A stretch of 5,952 nucleotides of DNA. Origin: Chlorobiaceae bacterium (GTDB lineage Bacteria > Bacteroidota > Chlorobiia > Chlorobiales > Chlorobiaceae). Position 1 is the first letter of the stretch. Each line of letters begins with the position of its first letter. The notes under the pieces are model-generated. The model saw only the letters and a program-made list of their open reading frames with translations, had not been told where the DNA came from and searched no databases. The position numbers and the translations under genes are program-made. Location: the NCBI GenBank assembly GCA_013336025.1, contig JAAXUM010000023.1, positions 1-5,952 on the forward strand, given 5' to 3'. Below are positions 1 through 4,632 of the stretch, piece after piece.

Positions 1-1
1 G

Positions 2-52
2 ATAAAGCGCACCGTAATCGAGATCAACCCCCTAACCATTGAAAAACGATGA
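2..52 (+). CDS. C-terminal end of an unidentified upstream gene (partial)
   Basis: The frame starting at base 2 is open from the left edge and ends in TGA at 50-52. The visible tail is IKRTVIEINPLTIEKR, which has the alternating hydrophobic pattern of a real protein end. Its stop overlaps the ATG of the next gene as ATGA, a common arrangement for translationally coupled genes. Of the other two plus frames, one hits a stop at base 3 and the other reads a less protein-like sequence. Sixteen residues are too few to assign a family, so no function is offered. The overlap is seen directly; the claim that this is a gene is an inference from it. Confidence 0.55.
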   Translation: MKRTVIEINPLTIEKR

Positions 53-573
53 ACTGGAAAGAACTTTTGACCCGTCAAACTGAACAGGCCTACAAGGTAG
101 TTACCCACCTGGCCGGACTTTGCTGCGATAGTGAACTGAACTGGAAACCCGAAAATGAGAATAACTGGATGACCACAGCACAACTCCTCTACCATACGGC
201 AAATTCCGGAGGAAAACCCATGAAAGGATTTGCTTCAGGAAGCTGGACATCACATGAGCATATAGACAGCGACAAGGAGAAATCAAAAAAAATGATGCCA
301 CCTGCAGCAGCTATGACTGGTGTATCAAGTATTGATGAAGCCCTTCGGCTGATTGATGCCGACAAAAAACTTGCTCTTGAAACCATCGCTATGGTAAGCG
401 AAGAAGATCTGGCATCAAAACCGGCTCCTGCACCATGGGACCCTGAGCCGGTGATACTCGGCATACGGCTTCTTGAGATGCTGGAACATCTGAACCAGCA
501 TAAAGCGCAGCTTTTTTATTATCTGAAACTCCAGAACAAACCGGTCGGAACCTTCGACCTCTACGGTCTGTAA
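49..573 (+). CDS. DinB/YfiT-like putative metal-binding protein
   Basis: This 174-residue protein has the size and pattern of the DinB/YfiT four-helix-bundle superfamily. Those proteins bind a divalent metal through three histidines, and some members are thiol-dependent S-transferases (bacillithiol or mycothiol). The candidate triad is visible: His49 in LLYHTANSGG, then His147 and His151 as an H-x3-H pair in LEMLEHLNQHKAQL near the C-terminus. The Trp-rich N-terminal part and the closing helix that precedes NKPVG also fit the family. There is no signal peptide or membrane segment, so it is likely cytosolic. The ATG at 49 has no convincing Shine-Dalgarno sequence, but it overlaps the previous stop (ATGA), so coupled translation is plausible. 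Substrate and reaction cannot be read from the sequence. Despite the DinB name, this superfamily is unrelated to the DNA polymerase IV that is also called DinB. Confidence 0.8.
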   Translation: MNWKELLTRQTEQAYKVVTHLAGLCCDSELNWKPENENNWMTTAQLLYHTANSGGKPMKGFASGSWTSHEHIDSDKEKSKKMMPPAAAMTGVSSIDEALRLIDADKKLALETIAMVSEEDLASKPAPAPWDPEPVILGIRLLEMLEHLNQHKAQLFYYLKLQNKPVGTFDLYGL

Positions 574-606
574 CGTTTACCTTCTTTTCATACTGAAAAA
601 ACAGGG

Positions 607-635
607 AAAAGCCGGACAATGGAAGTCCGGTTTTT
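607..635 (+). terminator. Intrinsic terminator after the DinB-like gene
   Basis: The stem is CCGGAC (612-617) paired with GTCCGG (625-630) around a 7-base loop. A G-T pair and a run of A-T pairs extend it at the base, and it ends in TTTTT (631-635). It begins about 33 bases after the stop codon of the DinB-like gene. Because A residues flank the left arm, it could also work on the opposite strand, although no minus-strand gene ends here. Confidence 0.8.
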
Positions 636-685
636 CTACGATAAGGTAGTTTATTTACACATTTCCACCTGATCGTAGTTTTTTT
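636..685 (+). terminator. Second hairpin with T tract, possible tandem terminator or activator site
   Basis: An imperfect inverted repeat pairs CTACGATAAGGTAG (636-649) with CCACCTGATCGTAG (665-678). Twelve of the 14 positions pair, the loop is 15 bases, and seven T residues follow (679-685). It starts directly after the first terminator, so a back-up terminator is the simplest reading. Its centre lies about 125 bases upstream of the transcription start predicted for the sigma-54 promoter. That is within the range where enhancer-binding proteins usually bind, so a regulatory role is an alternative. The sequence alone does not separate the two. Confidence 0.5.
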
Positions 686-755
686 ATCATCGCTCAAAAT
701 GGATTAACTCTGTCAACCTCATATACAAAAAGGGGTTACTTTTATTTCTGAAATT

Positions 756-771
756 CGGCACGGTTATTGCA
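756..771 (+). promoter_or_regulatory. Sigma-54 (RpoN) -24/-12 promoter
   Basis: The sequence CGGCACGGTTATTGCA carries GGCACG, four bases, then TTGCA. This places the invariant GG (757-758) and GC (769-770) exactly ten bases apart. Compared with the established consensus TGGCACG-N4-TTGCW, only the first T is replaced, by C. Transcription would start near 781-783 and give an untranslated leader of about 43 bases before the ATG at 825. Sigma-54 promoters need an ATP-driven enhancer-binding activator, normally bound 80-150 bases upstream. The match is seen directly; its use in this cell is inferred. Confidence 0.75.
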
Positions 772-791
772 AGATTATTAAGGAACAGGCC

Positions 792-797
792 AGGAGG
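792..797 (+). promoter_or_regulatory. Perfect Shine-Dalgarno sequence at an unusual distance
   Basis: AGGAGG lies 27 bases upstream of the ATG at 825, far beyond the usual 5-10 base spacer. No ATG, GTG or TTG stands at a normal distance after it, and no in-frame start of these types occurs in the open stretch upstream of 825. The stretch in between is A-rich, including six A residues at 816-821. It may act as a ribosome standby site, or it may be a chance purine run. Confidence 0.4.
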
Positions 798-824
798 CAA
801 AACCGAACAATAAGCAAAAAAGCA

Positions 825-1763
825 ATGACCATGACCAGCGTAACGACACTATACGGCGAGCTTACAGGAATCGAGTTCCGGTCGCTTTTTTCAAACGGCA
901 AGACAGATGGTTGCCTTGTCACCAAACCAAACCTGCTGAAAACCCCTTACGGCGAGCTGATTCCGCAGTATGAAGCAGAGGATATGGGCAGGCGTTCTAC
1001 AAAGCCACTCTACTTCTATAAAAACGGAGCACTGAAATCCATCGCACTGCAAACACAAACAATGCTTGAAACACCTGCGGGGATCATACCGGCAGAACTC
1101 GTAACCTTTCATAAAAACGGACGGATCAAACGCATCTTTCCGCTTGACGGGAAACTCAGCGGCTACTGGTCATGGCAGAACGAGTTTGCGCTTGCCAAAC
1201 CCCTCAACCTTGATTCACCGGTTGGCAAACTGAACGCAAAGATGATAGGCGTGCAGTTTTACGAGAGCGGTGCCCTGAAAAGCATTACACTCTGGCCAGG
1301 ACAAACGCTTACCGTTGCAACACCGGTTGGCGAAATAACCGTAAGAAAAGGTCTTGCTTTTTATGAATCGGGCGAGGTCCGTTCGTTCGAGCCATTGAAA
1401 AAAGTAGCACTGCACACCCCTATCGGCCAGGTGCTTGCCTACGATAATGAACCGAATGGCATTCACGGCGACATCAATTCCGTACAGCTCTCTCCTGACG
1501 GAAGCATTGAGGCTTTCTGTACTGTTGATCATACTGTTTCGGTAGGTTTGCCAGATGAAACGTGCGAAATGTTCGGACCGGGAGAAAAAAACAATGTCTG
1601 CGGAGATGAGCGCAAGGTCAGTGTACCGATGAAAGTTCGGTTCCATGAAAACCGGGTCATCTTTCATGATAACCCGAAACACTCATTCGAAATCGGGAAA
1701 TATCGATTTGAAATAAAACCCGTAATAAAAAAAGCTGCCGAACCGGCTTACTCGTGCGGATAA
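825..1763 (+). CDS. Uncharacterised tandem-repeat protein, sigma-54-promoted
   Basis: I recognise no characterised family member for this 312-residue protein. It looks soluble and beta-rich, with no signal peptide or membrane segment. Much of it is made of diverged repeats of the form aromatic-x-x-x-G-x-(L/I/V)-K/R-S/R-(I/F), then a hydrophobic strand, then TP-x-G. Copies are visible at about residues 16-45, 63-88, 93-135 (with an insertion), 143-171 and 177-203, with a degenerate one at 218-231. The pattern resembles MORN-variant (YwqK-like) beta-hairpin repeats, but this is a resemblance only. Five cysteines are present (30, 232, 247, 259, 311), the last in a C-terminal YSCG. A segment reading YEAEDMGRR (residues 49-57) interrupts the repeats and may be functional. 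ATG 825 is the first usable start; a second ATG follows at 831. A sigma-54 promoter lies just upstream. The gene stands alone and converges on the flavoprotein gene. Confidence 0.85.
   Translation: MTMTSVTTLYGELTGIEFRSLFSNGKTDGCLVTKPNLLKTPYGELIPQYEAEDMGRRSTKPLYFYKNGALKSIALQTQTMLETPAGIIPAELVTFHKNGRIKRIFPLDGKLSGYWSWQNEFALAKPLNLDSPVGKLNAKMIGVQFYESGALKSITLWPGQTLTVATPVGEITVRKGLAFYESGEVRSFEPLKKVALHTPIGQVLAYDNEPNGIHGDINSVQLSPDGSIEAFCTVDHTVSVGLPDETCEMFGPGEKNNVCGDERKVSVPMKVRFHENRVIFHDNPKHSFEIGKYRFEIKPVIKKAAEPAYSCG
1011..1433 (+). repeat. Coding region of diverged tandem protein repeats
   Basis: At the protein level the block contains YFYKNGALKSIAL, VTFHKNGRIKRIF, VQFYESGALKSITL and LAFYESGEVRSFE. Three of these are followed by TPAG, TPVG or TPIG, and the remaining one by SPVG after a longer insertion. 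Copies are about 34-50 residues apart. The repeat is not obvious in the DNA, which points to old duplication rather than recent expansion. Confidence 0.6.
1727..1749 (-). terminator. Possible terminator for the minus-strand operon, inside the opposing gene
   Basis: Read on the minus strand, a small hairpin (GCCG-GTT-CGGC, plus bases 1737-1747) is followed after three bases by seven T residues (complement of A1727-A1733). An alternative pairing of AAGC with GCTT uses 1732-1735 and 1746-1749. It lies about 40-60 bases past the flavoprotein stop codon, within the last codons of the repeat protein. The stem is short, so efficiency is uncertain. Confidence 0.35.
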
Positions 1764-1780
1764 TAGAGAATTGCCCGATA

Positions 1781-1820
1781 CGACTACCGTCAATGAGACG
1801 AACTGGCAGTCGGATATTTT
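1781..1820 (+). terminator. Possible weak terminator after the repeat-protein gene
   Basis: CGACTACC (1781-1788) pairs with GGCAGTCG (1805-1812) at seven of eight positions around a 16-base loop, followed by GATATTTT. It starts 18 bases after the stop of the repeat-protein gene and overlaps the 3' end of the opposing flavoprotein gene. The T tract is interrupted, so this is only a candidate. Confidence 0.3.
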
Positions 1821-3151
1821 CCCTCTGCCAATCGCTCCGCTGCGCTTTTGCCTGCTGTCCAGCCTGTTGAAAAGGCTGCCTGCAGGTTGAATCCACCGAT
1901 CTCTCCCGCATAGTCGAGAAGTTCTCCGCAGCAGTACAACCCCGCGACCAGACGTGACTCCATCGTTTTAGGGTTAATCTCTTTCAAAGCAATACCGCCA
2001 GCAGAAACCTCTCCCTCATCAAGAGGTACGGCTTTCACGACACCTATCGGAAACTGTTTGAGCACATCAAGCAGAGATTTTCTTTCTTCTCTTTTCAGCT
2101 CGCTCCAGCGGACATCCGGATCAAGATCTGCGTGCTGCATGATAAAAGGCACAAGTGCCGTTGGAATCGTACCATACGGAAATGACTCAAAAGAACCAGG
2201 AAGAGGCGCAATTGGCGCTGATTGCAGAAATTTTCGAACCATTTGTGTGCCGTTTTTCCTGGCGTGCAGCAATAAGCGCTCTTGCAACTCTAAAGGTGCA
2301 TGATCAGGGAACAGATCGATAAAAAGTTCAGCACTCCGGTATTTCCGAAAAAGCATTGCTATCTGTCGGGAAAGTGAAAGCACTGCGGGCCCGGTGATTC
2401 CGCGATGCGTTATCAGCACATCACCTCGCCGCTCCCTCCGCTCGTGTGCTGCTGAAACAAAAAGCGTAACCGAGCGGAGTGATATTCCGGCAAGATCGAT
2501 CGGAGGTGTTTTTTTTGTTACAACCGGAGCAAGCGCTGCTGACGGATCCGTCACGCTGTGGCCCAACTTTCGGGCAAAAGCAAGGCCATCTCCCGTGGTT
2601 CCGGTTGAAGCATACGAAACCCCGCCAACGGCAAGAATAACTGCCGATGAGCTGAACAGCCCTCGGGATGAGTCAACCGTTAACTGCCCTGCATCACTCT
2701 TCAACGCACTCACCCGGCATGAGTAAACCATATCAATCCGGGAATCAAGAAGCATTGCTTCAAAAGCTTTCAGAATATCAACAGCTCGCTCTGAAACAGG
2801 AAAAATCTTACCGTCAGGTCTTGCCGCAGTTTTTACCCCGTAACGGTCAAGAAGAAAAAGCAGGTCGCGATTGGTAAACGAATAAAGGGAATGCTTAAGA
2901 AATCGCTGTTCCGCTTTATCAAAAAATCCTTTCAGCAGCAGATCTCCGGGTTCCCCTTCATGGGTGACATTGCATTTCCCGCCACCGGAAATCCGAAGTT
3001 TCGCACCTGCCCTTACATTGCGTTCAAGCAGGGTTATCGTAAAAACATGATCCGGAACCAGGCTTTTACGCAAAGCGTCACGAGCTCCGAGCGCAGCAAA
3101 CATCCCTGACGCTCCCCCTCCTATAATAAGCAGATCAACGTTCTGCACCAT
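1790..3151 (-). CDS. BaiN/YhiN (HI0933)-type NAD(P)/FAD-dependent oxidoreductase
   Basis: This is a cytosolic flavoprotein of the HI0933-like family. Family members bind FAD, but most lack a defined substrate; BaiN of gut clostridia was linked to bile-acid reduction. From the chosen start it is 453 residues, somewhat longer than the roughly 400 usual for the family. The dinucleotide-binding loop IIGGGASG is at residues 9-16, with the acidic end of strand two at Glu43. The family signatures follow: LRISGGGKCN (52-61), GGVSYASTGTTGDG (176-189), SAGGIALKEINPKTMES (383-399) and a C-terminal FAD-contacting segment with CCGELLDYAGEIGGFNLQ (407-424). A TTG at 3157 would add two residues, but GGAGG at 3161-3165 sits nine bases before ATG 3151 and only three before TTG. 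The gene follows the efflux lipoprotein after a 6-base gap, so it is probably co-transcribed. Its substrate, and any role in export, are unknown. Confidence 0.9.
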   Translation of the reverse strand: MVQNVDLLIIGGGASGMFAALGARDALRKSLVPDHVFTITLLERNVRAGAKLRISGGGKCNVTHEGEPGDLLLKGFFDKAEQRFLKHSLYSFTNRDLLFLLDRYGVKTAARPDGKIFPVSERAVDILKAFEAMLLDSRIDMVYSCRVSALKSDAGQLTVDSSRGLFSSSAVILAVGGVSYASTGTTGDGLAFARKLGHSVTDPSAALAPVVTKKTPPIDLAGISLRSVTLFVSAAHERRERRGDVLITHRGITGPAVLSLSRQIAMLFRKYRSAELFIDLFPDHAPLELQERLLLHARKNGTQMVRKFLQSAPIAPLPGSFESFPYGTIPTALVPFIMQHADLDPDVRWSELKREERKSLLDVLKQFPIGVVKAVPLDEGEVSAGGIALKEINPKTMESRLVAGLYCCGELLDYAGEIGGFNLQAAFSTGWTAGKSAAERLAEGKYPTASSSH

Positions 3152-3157
3152 CCTCAA

Positions 3158-4594
3158 CTACCTCCAGCCGCCACCAAGCGAACGATAGAGTTCAGCCATG
3201 GCGGAAACATGCTGACGACGGATATCGGCAAGTTCAAGTTCAGCCTGGAGGAGATTGTTCTGAGCCGTAATCACTTCAAGATAGGTCGCCATACCGCTGT
3301 TAAACAGCAACCCGGCGTTACGCACTGAACGCTGCAGTGTTCTGAGCCTTTCATCGGCAATTCGATCCTGCTGACGCAGTTTCTCAAGTGCGACAAGGGC
3401 ATCCGATACCTCACCAACCGCTTTGAGAACAACCTGTTTGAAAGCAAGCTCAGCCTGATCCCTCTTGATCTTCGATTTATTATAATTGGCTTTAAGCTCC
3501 CCTCGCTGAAAAATCGGTTGTATGATTGCTCCCTGCAGCAGCCCGAAAAGAGATCCGGGTGTGGTGAACCAGTTGCTTGACTGAAAAGAGTTCAGGCCTC
3601 CCTGCGCGGTAATGTTGAGCGAAGGGTACATGGATGCCCTGGCAACTCCCATATTGGCATGTGCTGACATAACGGCCATCTCCGCCTCTCTTACATCAGG
3701 GCGATTCTGAAGAAGTGCCGCAGGAATACCGGCTGGCAGATTATCGGTAACTGGAGAGTACACCGGATTTCGATCCCTCTGTACCATACCGGGAAACCTT
3801 CCGGAAAGAATGCTGAGTGCATTTTCCTGCACGGCAATATTTTTTTCGAATTTCGGAATCGATAGCAGAACCGCCTGCCTTTGAGCCTCCTGATAATCAA
3901 TGGCAAGACCGGTTACCTGCCCGGCATTAAACTGAAGACGCATCATCCGGAGTGTTGTGTCGGCAAGAGCGGCATTCCTGCGGGCAATGGCAAGCTGTAT
4001 ATCGAGCATCCGGAGATTGTAATACCCCGAAGCAACATCAGCAACGAGCCTTGTCCGAACAGCTTTAGCCGCCTCTCTTGTTTTCAGGTATTCAGCAAGT
4101 GCCCCTTTTTTGCGACTGCGAATTTTACCCCAGATATCAATCTCCCAGGAAGTTCCGAGCGAGGCGGTATAATCTTTCGAATAGCTTTTTCCGAGTGACT
4201 GCTGAAGTCCCGGCGCACTCAAACTGTTATCTGAAGGACGATTGACTCCGGTGCTCAGGTTGAGATTCAAGGTTGGCAGAAAACCGAGTTTCGCCTGATT
4301 CAGCGACTGTTCAGCATAGTCGATATTTTTTATGGCAACCTGCAGATCATAGTTATTTGCAACAGCAGCGCCGATAAGCTCCGTAAGCTTTCTGTCACTG
4401 AAAAAGCGTTCGTAGGGAATGAGCGCAATACTGGAATCCGACGTTGCAGCAGTTCCCTCCGGAACATTTCTATACGATGGAGGCAGATCTGTTTCAGGTG
4501 TCGTATACTCTTTTGTCACACTGCATGCCGAAAGAAAAAAACAGAACATCAGTAACGCGGCAACTCCTGCAGAAGAAAAGTTTCGATTATTCAT
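3158..4594 (-). CDS. Outer-membrane efflux lipoprotein, NodT/OprM (TolC-like) family
   Basis: This is the outer-membrane channel of a tripartite RND exporter. From ATG 4594 it has 478 residues, typical for OprM/NodT proteins. It begins with a lipoprotein signal peptide (hydrophobic residues 9-23) ending in lipobox LSAC, so Cys24 should be lipidated. Ser25 at position +2 fits sorting to the outer membrane. Two outer-membrane efflux repeats follow, at about 60-265 and 280-475. Family signatures are WEIDIWGKIR (150-159), LLQNRPDVREAE (294-305), ARASMYPSLN (318-327), PIFQRGELKANY (360-371) and a YRSLGGGW C-terminus. An in-frame TTG at 4636 overlaps the pump stop (TTGA) and has AAGGAG nine bases upstream. 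It would add 14 residues before the signal peptide, giving an unusually long leader, so I prefer the ATG with moderate certainty. Placed directly after the pump gene, it almost certainly serves that pump. Confidence 0.93.
   Translation of the reverse strand: MNNRNFSSAGVAALLMFCFFLSACSVTKEYTTPETDLPPSYRNVPEGTAATSDSSIALIPYERFFSDRKLTELIGAAVANNYDLQVAIKNIDYAEQSLNQAKLGFLPTLNLNLSTGVNRPSDNSLSAPGLQQSLGKSYSKDYTASLGTSWEIDIWGKIRSRKKGALAEYLKTREAAKAVRTRLVADVASGYYNLRMLDIQLAIARRNAALADTTLRMMRLQFNAGQVTGLAIDYQEAQRQAVLLSIPKFEKNIAVQENALSILSGRFPGMVQRDRNPVYSPVTDNLPAGIPAALLQNRPDVREAEMAVMSAHANMGVARASMYPSLNITAQGGLNSFQSSNWFTTPGSLFGLLQGAIIQPIFQRGELKANYNKSKIKRDQAELAFKQVVLKAVGEVSDALVALEKLRQQDRIADERLRTLQRSVRNAGLLFNSGMATYLEVITAQNNLLQAELELADIRRQHVSAMAELYRSLGGGWR
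3161..3165 (-). promoter_or_regulatory. Shine-Dalgarno that decides the flavoprotein start
   Basis: On the minus strand GGAGG immediately precedes the TAG stop of the lipoprotein gene. It stands nine bases from ATG 3151, a normal spacer, but only three from the in-frame TTG at 3157. This favours the ATG. Because the site lies in the end of the upstream coding region, the two genes may be translationally coupled. Confidence 0.65.
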
Positions 4595-4632
4595 AAATCC
4601 TGTATACCGTTCATGATAAAAAACCTTGTTAT

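Noticed and set aside
389..697. 102-residue minus-strand frame crossing the DinB-like gene and its terminators
   Set aside because: It runs through both hairpins and the DinB-like coding region, has low-complexity basic content and no family resemblance.
690..715. TTGACA on the minus strand (710-715) as a sigma-70 -35 box
   Set aside because: The best -10 candidate is GATGAT at 19-base spacing, a poor match, and no minus-strand gene lies downstream.
722..727. TATACA as a sigma-70 -10 box for the repeat-protein gene
   Set aside because: No acceptable -35 element lies 16-18 bases upstream, and the sigma-54 motif explains the region better.
711..727. TGT...ACA as a NifA-type activator site
   Set aside because: The spacing is 11 bases rather than the required 10, so it does not fit the NifA consensus.
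1215..1682. 155-residue open frame on the minus strand
   Set aside because: It lies wholly inside the repeat-protein gene in antisense, has no recognisable domain, and its sequence reads like a translation shadow.
2394..2726. 110-residue open frame on the plus strand
   Set aside because: It is antisense to the well-supported flavoprotein gene. The Ser/Arg/Pro/Ala-rich composition is typical of a shadow frame.
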